Source of the DNA: Sinotaia quadrata
Taxonomy: Eukaryota; Mollusca; Gastropoda; Architaenioglossa; Viviparidae
DNA length: 64,000 nt
Reading direction: 5' to 3'
NCBI GenBank assembly: GCA_028829895.1
Contig: CM054182.1
Span: 31,342,379-31,406,378 of the forward strand
The position numbers and the translations under genes are program-made. Shown here piece by piece: positions 35,310 through 47,659 of the stretch (the first letter of the stretch is position 1; each line of letters opens with the position of its first letter). The notes under the pieces were generated by a model. That model was given only the letters and a program-made list of their open reading frames with translations. It ran no database searches and was not told the origin of the DNA.

Positions 35310-35575
35310 AAGTAGTCACATACTACCTGAACTTGAGATATTTCAGTCTTGATCCTCACACACATACTACATAACTTGAGATATTTCAGTCTTGATCCTC
35401 ACACACATACTACATATTTCAGTCTTGATCCTCACACACATACTACATAACTTGAGATATTTCAGTCTTGATCCTCACACACATACTACATAACTTGAGA
35501 TATTTCAGTCTTGATCCTCACACACATTCTACATGAACTTGAGATATTTCAGTCTTGATCCTCACACACATACGC
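35310..35575. repeat. ~43-bp minisatellite, ~6 copies
   Basis: ACTTGAGATATTTCAGTCTT plus GATCCTCACACACATAC; one copy lacks ACTTGAGAT. Confidence 0.95.
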
Positions 35576-35678
35576 TCGCACAGTATACCCGGGTTAACTT
35601 TTAATATATGCAGCAAAAATCTTACTACCGAATTTTAGCAAATAGAATTAATTCTTTATTTAATTTTTTTATGTTCAG

Positions 35679-35796
35679 GTTTGGGAGAGGGGTGTACTGG
35701 CCAAGACAGATACAAGAAAAAGTGATACTGACAAGAAAGAGAGTGACAGCGAGAAAGTTTGTCACAACCCGTACTCGTATCAAAGACAGTATCTAG
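35679..35796 (+). CDS. candidate plus-strand exon, function unknown
   Basis: 118-nt segment behind a strong T-rich acceptor (TTTTATGTTCAG), ending CTAG/GTGTGT. In phase 0 it reads VWERGVLAKTDTRKSDTDKK then ESDSEKVCHNPYSYQRQYL and exits in phase 1. A second frame is open until TAG at the junction. The polar composition is plausible for a disordered segment. No certain partner exon was found: the phase-compatible candidate near 37518 lies inside a dispersed repeat. Confidence 0.25.
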
Positions 35797-36194
35797 GTGT
35801 GTTCCAAACAAGTGATTATTGCATGGCAAGTTGTTTCAGTATTGACGTCTTTGGCGAGCCTAGCGTAGTTGGTCTTGATTTACACTCCTAGAAGTTGTGC
35901 CACACAGTGCGTGTCAGTGCGTGTAGGTTACGCAAGAACGAAGGGAGCGGTGGGGTGGGTGGGTTTCGGAGTGTATAGTTTTTGGGGTATTTTTATTTTG
36001 AAAAGCTGTGTGCATTAGAAATTCTGACATCACACTTTTTTTTATAGACTACACCTCTTTCGTCTAGCTATTCTCAAGAGTTTTGTTTTTTATTATCGGT
36101 CTTTTGAATTAAAGTTTTTTAGAATTATGTCTCTCAGACACTTAGGTTTTTGTTTACCTCACTATTTTTTTTTAAAAGCACAGTTGGTTTTATT

Positions 36195-36370
36195 CTGTCA
36201 CAAGGCGTGTAGCAAAACCTGCTAACGACACACCTCTGTCATTTAATTTATAGAGCAAAACCAATTAATGACACTTCTCTGTCATTTAATTTATAGAGCA
36301 AAACCAATTAATGACACTTCTCTGTCATTTAATTTATAGAGCAAAACCAATTAATGACACACCTCTGTCT
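36195..36370. repeat. 43-bp minisatellite, ~3.5 copies
   Basis: TGTCATTTAATTTATAGAGC plus AAAACCAATTAATGACAC repeats. Confidence 0.95.
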
Positions 36371-36479
36371 ATTATTTTGCTTGCTTACTGTTTAAGCTGT
36401 TGTAGTTTTAGTTTTTACTTGTTTCCGGCTAATTCTTAAAGCTTTAATTTCGACTCCCTTGTTTAGTTTTATATTGTGT

Positions 36480-37009
36480 TTGTTCATTCAACAGACGTAA
36501 TTTTGTCCTACTTCTTTTGGTAAATTCTAGCAGCTGTAATTTTGTCCTACTTCTTTTGATAAATTCTAGCAGCCGTAATTTTGTCCTACTTCTTTTGGTA
36601 AATTCTAACAACCATAATTTTGTCCTACTTCTTTTGTAAATTCTAGCAACCATATTTTTGTCCTACTTCTTCTGGTAAATTCTAGCAAACATAATTTTGT
36701 CCTTCTTCATTTGGTTAATTCTAGCAGCCGTAATTTTGTCATACTTCTTTTGGTTAATCCTAACAACCGTAATTTTGTCCTTCTTCATTTGGTTAATTCT
36801 AACAGCTGTAATTTTGTCCTATTTCTTTGGTTAATTCAAACAGCCGTAATTTTGCCTCATTTGTTTTTGATGTAAAAGCTACCAGCTTTAATTTAATCCC
36901 AATTTTTTTATTAATTCTAACAGCTTTCATTTTGCCTCAATTGTTTTTGTAGATGCTAACAATCGTTCCTTTTGTCAAGTTTATTTTAGTGTTATTTGTA
37001 ATAACCGTT
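36480..37009. repeat. ~39-bp degenerate minisatellite, left part
   Basis: About twelve imperfect units of TTCTAGCAGCCGTAATTTTG plus TCCTACTTCTTTTGG. The array is broken by element copy B and resumes at 38728. Confidence 0.92.
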
Positions 37010-38727
37010 TGTATCGGAGTAAATTTGCCTATCCTGATTTCTAAATTTACTTTTTATATAAGTTGTTGAATGTCAATGTGTACTTGCTCAAAACAAATTC
37101 ATCCAATGGGGATAGGCCGAAAGTTACTTTGCTGAAGAAAGCTCTCTATTCTAATCACTTTGATTGTGACGTAACTCACGTCCAGTCATAATTGTGATCA
37201 TTAGCTTATGGTACATTAACTGACTGATAACGAAATAATGGATTTTTCTATTTCATACATGTTTGCTACTGATCTATGAATTGAATCTATTGAATTAGAG
37301 AATACTGAACCATTATTTCTATGTTCCCTAATTTGATTATGTTGCACAATATTATTGTGAATTTTGATAGATGCTATATTTTTTATGCTGCATGTGTATC
37401 GGACCGATGAATATTGTTGCAGGATTTGTAAGTTGAGTATGCGTGTTAAGACAGAAAGGAGTTTAGACATGAAATATGCCTGAAACTTAGCGCCGCCATT
37501 AATTTGACTTTTGCAGAAAGGAGCATTCCTTTTGATGTATCTGCTTCAGACTGCAGTGACTACTGTACTCTACCAGATCATGTTGGTGTGTGTGTATCCA
37601 GCGTTGTCATTGAATTTATCAGTAAACGTGTTGATGCAAGTTGATACCTATGAATTCCGTTTGAGAGCCAATACAATGGCAATTGAAGTTTGAGTTTGGT
37701 CTCAAGAATTCATGAAGATTTGTGAACATTCCTCGTGACATGTTTTCATAGTGCACATGAAGTTCTGTGGTTGATCCTTCATGGTGTGCTTTGTGAGATC
37801 ATCGAAGATTCTGGAATAGTTGTGTAATGTTCCTAGAAGGGGTACGTTGGACTGTCATCTAATAAGTAAGAAAGTGACTTGTTGAAACCATGTGATTGTG
37901 AACATGTATTAGCGACAACTGCCATCATTGAAAAAGTTATGTACTTAACTATATTATCTCTCTAAAACTCAACTCTCATTTCTATGATGACACTATATCT
38001 ATGAAATTATATGTGTGTGTGTGTTAATTTGACTGCTAATGTCTATGCCAAGATAAGCTGAATGAATGTCTAACATTTAATCAGACAGTGTTGTGAAATG
38101 ATGTAATTGTCAGTGCTCTTTTTGATTATATTCATATATTGTATAATTTGATTGTTGATTTACTAAATTTATTGTTAAATTAATTAACCTTCTTGCACGT
38201 ATATTAAAACCTTATGTTGGAGTAGGACATCACCCGGCAGACTTTGCAGTGGAACCCCCAGGGAAAGAGACGGATCGGTCGCCCTAAGACTACCTGGAGA
38301 CGATCCTGCGAAGAGGAAATGAAGAGCTGCAACCTGTCATGAGGTGAACTGAAAAAGGCTGCCCAGAATAGACTGAGATGGAGAGTTGTTGTTGAGGCCC
38401 TTTGTTCCACGGGGAATAAATGGAGATAAGTAAGTACGTAATAGTGGTTGGATGGGGGCTATTTAAATAAAAGACGGGTTTTTATTACTTCCTTAGTAAG
38501 AAGTTTCCTCCTGCAGAAGTATTGTGTGACAGTATAACGTCTGTCTTATTATTGTGGAAGGGAGAGAACTTTTACTATACCCTTATAATCCACCAAGTGA
38601 GAGACGAGTGGTGTCTTGGAAGAATTATTAATACACTTAAATTAAGATTTCTCCATCTCTTGTAATTAGTTACGGATTACTAATAATAATAAATATCGCA
38701 ACCAGTAAAACTGGGATGCATGTTACA
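37010..38727 (+). mobile_element. dispersed 1.5-kb element, copy B, solo-LTR-like
   Basis: Homologous to copy A in opposite orientation. It interrupts a degenerate 39-bp minisatellite that resumes on the other side. The left end begins TGTATCGGAG and the right end finishes CATGTTACA, i.e. TG...CA, and the flanks are CCGTT and CCATT, 4 of 5 identical. That is what a solo LTR with a 5-bp target duplication would look like. A LINE 3' fragment absent from copy A lies inside. Open frames within it are not conserved in copy A. Confidence 0.65.
38229..38436 (+). mobile_element. 3' end of a non-LTR retrotransposon (RT C terminus), truncated
   Basis: The frame reads ITRQTLQWNPQGKRRIGRPK, TTWRRSCEEEMKSCNLS, an in-frame TGA (38340-38342), then GELKKAAQNRLRWRVVVEAL and CSTGNKWR-stop. 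This basic GRPK.TWRR ... RWR block is the C-terminal tail of invertebrate endonuclease/reverse transcriptases. The tail GATAAGTAAGTA is a typical short-repeat 3' end. The TGA sits where relatives usually have Trp. It is 5' truncated and dead. Confidence 0.8.
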
Positions 38728-38945
38728 CCATTAATTTTCTTTCACTTGTCCTGCTGCTAACAGCCATTCAATTTTTCTATCTTGTTCTGTTATTTATTCT
38801 AACAGCGATTAATTTTTCTCATTTACTGTTTTCATTCTAACAGCCGTTAGTTTTCTTTCGCGTGTTCCGGTGTTCATTGAACTTCATTCAACAATCATTA
38901 ATTTTCTTTTGCTTGTTTTGGTGTTAGCAAACATTATTTTTGTCT
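38728..38945. repeat. ~39-bp degenerate minisatellite, right part
   Basis: ATTCTAACAGCCGTTAGTTT and variants; the same family as 36480-37009 on the other side of element copy B. Confidence 0.8.
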
Positions 38946-39069
38946 AGTTTGTTAATTAGTTTAATTCCAAAGGCCTTTTTTTTTTTCTTCTCTCGCTTGA
39001 ATTTTCCTTCACGAAGCAAGATGCAGCTAAACGCAGAAGACGGTGGCTGGACTATAAAGTAATTCTGCA

Positions 39070-39546
39070 GTGTTAGTAGTGACTGGGTGAGATATATAAC
39101 CTCAGTAATCACAATTATGCAAGTGTTAATAGTGACTGGGTGAGATATATAACCTCAGTAATCACAATTATGCAAGTGTTAGTAGTGACTGGGTGAGATA
39201 TATAACCTCAGTAATCACAATTATGCAAGTGTTAGTAGTGACTGGGTGAGATATATAACCTCAGTAATCACAATTATGCAAGTGTTAGTAGTGACTGGGT
39301 GAGATATATAACCTCGGTAATCACAATTATGCAAGTGTTAGTAGTGACTGGGTGAGATATATAACCTCAGTAATCACAATTATGCAAGTGTTAGTAGTGA
39401 CTGGGTGAGATATATAACCTCAGTAATCACAATTATGCAAGTGTTAGTAGTGACTGGGTGAGATATATAACTTCAGTAATCACAATTATGCAAGTGTTAG
39501 TAGTGACTGGGTGAGATATATAACCTCAGTAATTACAATTATGCAA
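39070..39546. repeat. 53-bp minisatellite, 9 copies
   Basis: GTGTTAGTAGTGACTGGGTG plus AGATATATAACCTCAGTAAT units at exact 53-bp spacing; nearly identical copies. Confidence 0.98.
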
Positions 39547-40384
39547 GTGCAAGCTGCTCTCGACTTCGGTGTCTAGCCGTGCTTTCTTGATTCAATACAT
39601 CGACGAAATTATCATTTAGGACGTGTTTTTCGATGAACACTGCTGTTTATCGGTTTTATTATTTTAAAAAAGTAACTGATGTGTTTATAAGGATTGCTGC
39701 TGTTTATTATTTGAAAATAAGTAGCGTGACGATCTACTTTGAATACCAGCATATTGCCACCCTGCACATTGACTTTAGGGCTTGATGGACCAAGATATGA
39801 AAACATGGAGGTATATTTGAATAGGTCTTTTCGAGAAAATGAAATTAATAACTTCTTTAATTTTTAAGTGCCAAGAAAAAAAATTAAAATATTTCATTAC
39901 TGCATTATGACTAAAACGTTTTGTGTGTGCACCAAAAGCAAACTAAACTAATTGAAAAATGAACGTGTTTTTGTCACGACATTCCAGTTATCAAATAATA
40001 TTTAAAATAAATACAAGTCATCCTAATTATTTTCTAAGATAAAATCATTTCAATAAAATTACAGTAATCTACGAGCTTTTCACAACTACAGTTTGGTCAG
40101 TATTTTAAAGTTAAATCAAGTCCTCTGAATGATTATTTTGGAACTTATGTGTTATATATTTAACTAAGTTCAGGCATATGATTTAATTCAATAAGTGAGG
40201 TTGTTCTTTTAATCCAAATGCCAGAGCAACGATGCGCCAAACTTGACCAGTTTGCATTCCTCGGCAGCTGCCAAAATGTCCCTTTGAATCTGGACCTGTC
40301 AATGTCTTGTAGGTTTCTGCACAATTCGAGTATAATTCTCTGCACACGTTAAGAGGTTGGAGTGATGGGAATAAATAAATTCAC
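39547..40384. other. no gene seen
   Basis: AT-rich sequence. Two minus-strand frames (39806-39612 and 40345-40160) lack splice-bounded or family support. Confidence 0.5.
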
Positions 40385-40700
40385 ATGTAACACTGCGGTT
40401 CAGATTTCTACAAGATTCGAACACACGTATTATGCCAACTTATAAAGAGAGATAAATCCATTATGCAGTGCTGTGGTTTCAGATGTCTGCACGATTCGAA
40501 CATACATGTAGGAAGGGAGGTAAATCCATTTTACAACACTAGTTTTCAGTTTTCTGCACATTTCGAACATATTATGTTATGTAAATTAATTACACAGCTG
40601 TGTGGTTTCATGTTTCTGTACACTTGGAACTATATTAACATACCAAGAGAGATAAATCCATTATGTAGCATTGTGATTTCAATTTTCTGTACACTTCGTG
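40385..40700. repeat. ~80-bp degenerate minisatellite, ~4 copies
   Basis: GAGAGATAAATCCATTATG and TTTCAG.TTTCTGCACATTCG alternate in four diverged copies. Confidence 0.8.
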
Positions 40701-41339
40701 CTAATTGCTGGAAAATATGGGGAGGGAAGATTAAGAGAGATAAAAATCGTTCTGTATTATTGCGGTTCAAATATGGTGCATATACATACAGAAATAAATG
40801 CCAGTGATTCCACTAAAAAATGTTTATATCAAGAGCTTTCTGTTTGGCCACAAGAGAGGATAACTCGTCACTGCAGGTGAAGAAAATAATAAGGGTACTG
40901 CGCACGTGGGAAGCAGATGTCGCCAAATAAGTAAATGTTGCAAACAATAAAAAAAATTATATTGCCCTAGGCCAATAGCAATGTTTCTGGGGTTATTCGA
41001 AATTTAATACGTGGATTGATATATCGGAGCTGAGTAAAAGCACAGCTATAAAAAATTTTTTTTTAAACTTGATATGATGAAGACGACGTAACGCCATGTT
41101 ATACCTGTCTGTCGACTATGTTAATGGCTGTTACCTGACGGTAAGGTCATATCAAAATTAATTAAAATTGCGGCTCATAAATACGCAAACGTACAATCAG
41201 GTGTACAAGTCTGCGCGAAGCAGTACTTATTCCTTTGTTTCCAGTACGGCTGTTGCTAATTATATATGATGCGTGCTTTAAAATTCTCTAACCTCACGCC
41301 ACCGTGAGCAACTTCAGTTCAAACATTTGCCGGCGTACA

Positions 41340-42960
41340 CAACATCAGTGCAATGCAGTCACGGAAATCATATGAATCACAGACAACATACACAGTGTAA
41401 TGCAATCATGGAAATCATATGAATGAGAAACAACATACACAACATCAGTGCAATGCAGTCACGGAAATCATATGAATCACAGACAACATACACTGATACA
41501 CAGTGTAATGCAATCATTGGAAATCATATGAATGAGAAACAACATACACAACATCAATGTAATGCAGTCACAGAAACCATATGAATAACAGACAACATAC
41601 ACTGACACAATCATGAAAATCATTTGAATGAGAAACAACGTACACTGACACAAAGGGTAATGCAGTCATGGAAACCATACTATTGAGAGACAGTATACGC
41701 TGAGAAAGTGTAATACAATCACGGAAACCATACAGAGACAGCAAGCACTGATACAGCATACACTGACACAAAGGGTAATGCAGTCATGGAAACCATACGA
41801 ATGAGCTACAACATACACTGATACACAGTGTAATGCAGTCACAGAAACCATACTAATGAAAGATGACATACACTGAAAGTGTAATGTAGTCACGGAAACC
41901 ATACATATAGGAGACAACATACACTGACATAATGTAACGTTGTCATGGATATCATACGAACGAGAGAATAAAAAAAAATACCACTAACATCAGTACGACG
42001 CAACCATGGAAACCATACGAACGACAACACAATGTACACTGACAAAAGTATAAATGTAGTCAATGAAATCTTATGAATAAGAGAATACAACATGTAAAGT
42101 TTACAAATAAGAGAAGAAAAACCATACACTGAGAACAGTGCAATGCAGAAATAGAAATTATACCGAGAGAAGAAAACACGCTGACAACTGAACCATGTAA
42201 TGAGTACAGAATGAGAGAAATTGAAAACACACTAACAACTGAACCATATAATGCAGTCTTGAAAAGAACGAGGGAAGTTTAAAACACACTAACAAATGAA
42301 TCATATAATGCAGTAAAGAATGAAATAAATTGAAAACACAGTAACAACTGAACCATGTAATGCAATAAAGAATGAGACAAACTGAAAACACACTAACAAC
42401 TGAACCATGTAATGCAATAAAGAATGAGACAAACTGAAAACACACTAACAACTGAACCATATAATGCAGTAAAGAATGAGAAATGCAGTAAAAAATGAGA
42501 GAAACTGAAAACACACTAACAAATGAACCAGGTAGTGCAGTCATGAAAAGAATGTGAGAAACTGAAAACACACTAACAACTGAACCATTTGGTGTAATGC
42601 AATAAAGAATGAGAGAAACTGAAAACACACTAACAACTGAACCATTTGGTGTAATGCAATAAAGAATGAGACAAACTGAAAACACACTAACAACTGAACC
42701 ATGTAATGCAATAAAGAATAAGAGAAACTGAAAACACACTAACAACTGAACCATGTAATGCAATAAAGAATGAGAGAAACTGAAAACACACTAACAACTG
42801 TACCAGGGAGTGCAGTCATGAAAAGAATGAGAGAAACTGAAAACACACTAACAACTGAACCATGTAGTGCAGTCATGAAAAGAATGAGAGAAGTTGAAAA
42901 TACACTGACAATATGTAATGCAACAAAGTGTATGACAGCAAACATTACTGTAAATTTGGA
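41340..42960. repeat. 1.6-kb minisatellite cluster of two unit types
   Basis: The left half repeats TGTAATGCAGTCACGGAAAC plus CATAC.AATGAGA..CAACATACACTGAC (about 60 bp). The right half repeats ACACACTAACAACTGAACCA plus TGTAATGCAATAAAGAATGA (about 55 bp). Both share the TAATGCA core. Long minus-strand frames (Val/Ser/Phe-rich) are by-products. Confidence 0.93.
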
Positions 42961-45900
42961 TTAAGAACTTTTCTAAAAATCTGATATTTTGGGCCAGAAT
43001 CAGCATTAAAAAAAATGGTAATTACATTAAAAATCAGACATTTACAGCTCTGAATGACTAAATATAAAAAAATGCATTATAAGTGCTCTTTATCACATAA
43101 GATACTTTAAAATTATTCAAAGTAATTAACTCATATATAATTCAAAATTTACACATTAAGTAGAAATTAAATATGCTTGTATTAAAAATTTTATTTTTAA
43201 AAACAAAGAAAACCAACATTAAAATAAACAACATGAATAAACTACCAAAAAAGTTATATTTTTTACCAGTGTTTTTATTCAGGAAATAATACTATTTACA
43301 TGTAGTATATTCTGGGAGAATACAACATGCAATCAAACTTAATAAATAGAAATAAAAGAAACTGACCAAACATAGCATGTATCCAATTTGTAATTTTTTT
43401 TTTTTATTGCCAATAAAAGTAATTTATTTCTTTAAATTTTATGTCCATTAGAAAAGAGTATTTTTTAAAATATATATAATTAAGTATTTTGTTGTACTTG
43501 TTGGTACTTACTAACTACTGATAACATTAAATGTCAAATAACTCAATGCTTGCTGATGTTATTATTAATAACATTTATTTTGTAAATAAAAAAATATAGT
43601 TCTTACTGATTATTTTTTATAAGAATTTTGATATAAGATTTTTTTTTAATTTGTGCAACACTTACCATTTTCACTTATGAAAATTTAAAGTTTTTTTTTT
43701 TAAAAGAAACACAGTTCAATTATGCACTAACAAGAAAGATAAATAGTTTGGTAATATGAATTTGTTTCAAATGTACATAATGAAACTCATGTGAATTTTA
43801 CAGCACAACGTCTGCATGATGCAATTTCTTTTTGCCTGGTTTAATCTTCTTATCCAACATGTATTAATGGTAAGAGGAAAGAAATTAAAATTATTTGTGA
43901 AATCTATGTACTTGTGTTTTTAGTCAAAACCGAATGCCCTTTAGTGGGTCTTTTATCTAATCTGGAATCAGGTCAGATAATATGAAAAGGAACCCTTTAC
44001 AGATTAGCTCATTCTGAGATTGGTCTACAATAAATGGGCCACCAGTGCACAGAATCTGTCTGCTTCAACTTGAAATTAGAAAATGTTAAAAGGCAGGCAA
44101 ATTGTTTTTAAAAAAATAATAATAAATAAATATGCAAAGCATGAGTGAACAGACACATTTCACTGTTTTAGTAGTTTTACAAAGTTTTAAAATATGAGCT
44201 AATACACAAATGTACTTTTAATAACTGAAGTAGTATTTAAGTGCTCCATGAATGGGCTCAGGCACACAAGTCCAGTCACAATACAAATATATAGCTCATA
44301 CACTTGTCACATTGGCAAAAATGCATAACAAGTCTGGTCCTTGACAAAAATTAAAAAAATAAATCATATATTCATGCCATGAATGAATTTGATAACATAC
44401 AGGAAGAATATGCATGAAATTTTGAGAATATATGTAATAACTAATATATATGCAATTTCAATAGCCATTTCTAATTCTATATTTTATAAGAAATAAAAGA
44501 CAATTAAAAAAAAAATAATTACACTCTGCCATTACAGGTGAGTCAAGCTGATTTACAAATATCTTTCACTTTGGATGATTTTTATGTTCATACATAGACT
44601 CTTTTCAGACAATACACAACATAAAACTTACTTCACTTTCATCGTTAACCGATTAAGCTTCAAGGATCTAACAATACTAAATTAAAAGCAATAATTATTC
44701 AAATAATTAATAGTAAAATTTATTTTTGTTAATATAACAGCAAATGACACTTTCATATCAAAGCTAGGCACTTCTCTTCAAATATACTATGGCACACGCT
44801 TCCACTCTTCAACAAAATGTCTGATTATTAATTAAATGATAATTTAAATGTTTCGTAGCTACAATGTTTTATTCTAATCATGTGTCTTGTAAGTATCCTT
44901 TTCATAAATAAGATGGATGGGGATGGATGAAAAGGGATATTAAATCTTCAATCACTGGTTCTCAAATTATGCATCCTTGAAACATTGTGATCTACATGCT
45001 GGCCAAAAGGTTCCATTACTAGAATCAAATCATGTCAGCCTTTTTCAAATGCACAAAAAAAACAACAACCCAACTTAATACTTGTATTATTAATAGATAG
45101 AATTACATTAACAGAAATGTATTTCCCCACCATTTTTTCTCCACTCTTGAAAGTAAAGCTTAGTGCCTATCTAGTTATAAATATGTTGCTCTGAGTCTGA
45201 GCTAATCTTAGGAAAAAAACTGTAAATTGGCAAAAGAATATATACAAGCCGAAACTAATAGTATTAGTACAGTACATAAAAGGTACATGCATACATATTG
45301 GCACTTACAAATATACACATCTATCTAGCAATGTCAATGGAAAAATGTGAATTTGACACTGTGAAACACTCACTGATGCTGCCCAACATAGACTCCATAG
45401 CTGCACATTTGACCAAAAATAAAACTGTGATCTCGAAACAAACTTAATAATACTATTTACTAATCTAATTCAAAATTTCTGTTATCATTATACAAATACA
45501 TTAGTGGAACTAATGTTGGTAATTATTTTCAATAAAATAAATATTTATAAAACAGACATCAAATGAAGTTATAGATAATTCATTGTAGATAATGTAACTG
45601 TACAATAAATCCAAGATTTATAAACACAGTGAATCTAACAAATAACTGTTCTCTGCAGACAGAAGATAATCTTGACTAGGAAAACCTTGCAAGAAATTTC
45701 TATTTAAGATCATATGAAGCACTCTGTATAGAAATTTACAATTTTTCATACATATAATAAATTTTCATGCAAACACCAGCTGATGGAGTCTAAAACCATT
45801 CAACTGCATTTTCAGTTCTGAAAGAAGTACCAATTAATCATTACACAGAACCTATTGTCACAAAATATTCAGATACAAACTGCAAAAGACGTCATGTCAG

Positions 45901-46760
45901 CCGAAAGAAAATAAACTGTGAAGAAGCTGACTGAAACTTTCTATTATAAAAAATACTTAACCTGATTCGTGTTTCTAAAAACTAGATTTGTGGCGTTTTT
46001 TTTAGATTTTTACTGCTTGTGTGTGTTTTTGTGTGTATGCATGCACGCCAACTTTACTGCATTATGATACCAATTTCTGATTATAGGGCACTGTTACATA
46101 TTGTCATATAAACATCTGCCACCATCAGAAAGAATAATACTTGATTCATTCTTAATTCTAATCAGAGATATATAAAAGAAATAGAAAGGGAGAATCACCG
46201 ATAATTAAATGCTAATAAGGGTCACAACAGTGATATCATTTCAGGTCAATATTTTTCAAAATAAATAAATAATTGGATTTAAACTCAGCAGAACAATTGA
46301 ACATTGACTCATAGAACACTACTGAGTTCATATAATATATGCTTTTCTTCTTCTTTAGAAATATTGCTATTTCATGAAGTCAGTGACTTACAAACTTATC
46401 ACTGAGTGAATGTAAATGTTCACAACGTGGATTATTTCTAATACCACACTGATTCACTATCACACTGTTAAATATATCTCTACCGTGAGTTTAAATACAA
46501 TCCAAGTAAGCTCTCAACACCTGGAAAAATAATTAAAGGCAATCATAATGACTCCTTTATCCCAAGACTTTTCAAACAACTCAAAAACCTTTGTTAGTTT
46601 TTATAATTTTTCTGGACTGAGAGGTATGTTTTACATTTATATAGTACCATTTAAAAAATTACACTGCAATATAAATGACATCTTTCTTTTAAATTTTATA
46701 ATAATTTTCTTTATTGTTTTAAATTCCACAAAGAAAAAAACATGGCAGCTTGAATGATGT
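42961..46760. other. AT-rich DNA with almost no tandem repeats, downstream of RNF2
   Basis: Very AT-rich sequence with poly-A and poly-T tracts and no minisatellites. Part of it may be RNF2 3' untranslated region. No gene is recognised. A 20-codon minus-strand frame at 43861-43799 looks protein-like but is isolated. Confidence 0.45.
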
Positions 46761-46766
46761 GATTAT

Positions 46767-46772
46767 TTTATT
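46767..46772 (-). terminator. candidate poly(A) signal for RNF2
   Basis: AATAAA on the minus strand about 690 bp past the RNF2 stop codon. Many such hexamers occur in this AT-rich DNA. Confidence 0.2.
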
Positions 46773-47459
46773 AAAAACAAGAGAAAAAGAAAGAAAGGAG
46801 AAATGAAATAATACAAGATTTACAACGTAAAGAATAAGACAAACCGGGAAATAAATCTGTTGGACAAAGAAAGTCATATTCGACAGGTATGCCTTACAGA
46901 AAAAAAATTGCAAGTACACAAAATATTCAAATTATACAATTTTACATAAACTTAAAAGTTAATATAAAAATAAAGGGTTCTAATGACCTATTGTTGTGGA
47001 GGGGAAAAGATGAGATGAAGGCATTTGCACCAACACATTTGTTTATACTTGCTGCTCCAACCCTTCGTTCATTCCGTTTAGTCAGACAAAGCCTGCCTGC
47101 TTTCATCATTCAATCTTTTTTGACAAGATGTACATTACTGTTACAAGATATCATTCAATTGATTTATTTTCTTCTTAAACACTTCTGAAACCCTCTGCTG
47201 GTACTGTTAGAAAGTAAAACACTGCAAGAATCTCATACAGTTTTGCGTTTGGTTTTGCACCTGGTACGGCATTTCTTTCTTTAAAACTACAACTCCATGA
47301 TCAACAGACATGCCACCAATCTCCTCAGCTGCTGAACAGTGCAGAAGTATGTAAGACCTCCAAAATAGCTCAATTTACGGTTTGATTGTAGAGCCATCCA
47401 CATGCTGTTTATTATTTTAGAGTTCATTAATTCTTTGCTGTTTCTTTTTTCTTTCAAAG

Positions 47460-47659
47460 TCATTTATCTACAGTGACATTTTTTTTCTGTGAAGATTCAC
47501 CAATCTTGGACTGTAGAAGATAGAACATTTCGAGTGGCCGGTTTACTTTCCAGTACTTTTCATTCACCTGTTCTAAAGTCATTGAGCCACTGAGTGGGGA
47601 CAGAATGCCTGGCTGGCTGGCAATATAGATGACATATTTATCATCAGAACTTGCTGATG
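47460..47659 (-). CDS. RNF2: RNF2 exon 3 (end of RAWUL domain)
   Basis: 200-nt terminal exon after TTCTTTTCAG, ending in TGA at 47462-47460. It encodes the last RAWUL strands ([28 protein letters not shown]) and a lineage-specific serine/lysine tail. Candidate AATAAA signals on this strand occur near 47168 and 46772; I cannot tell which is used. Confidence 0.94.

Noticed and set aside
37511..37693. Plus-strand frame KGAFLLMYLLQTAV... and an AG/GT-bounded exon in phase with 35796
   Set aside because: It lies in the dispersed element; copy A has the same acceptor-like motif and a different peptide, so it is probably repeat sequence.
41568..42945. Series of minus-strand frames with Val-Ser-Phe-rich repeats, membrane-protein-like
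   Set aside because: By-products of 55-60-bp minisatellites; frames shift between units and do not connect.
43799..43861. 20-codon minus-strand frame MLDKKIKPGKKKLHHADVVL
   Set aside because: Isolated, with an in-frame stop just upstream and no acceptor; probably chance in AT-rich DNA.
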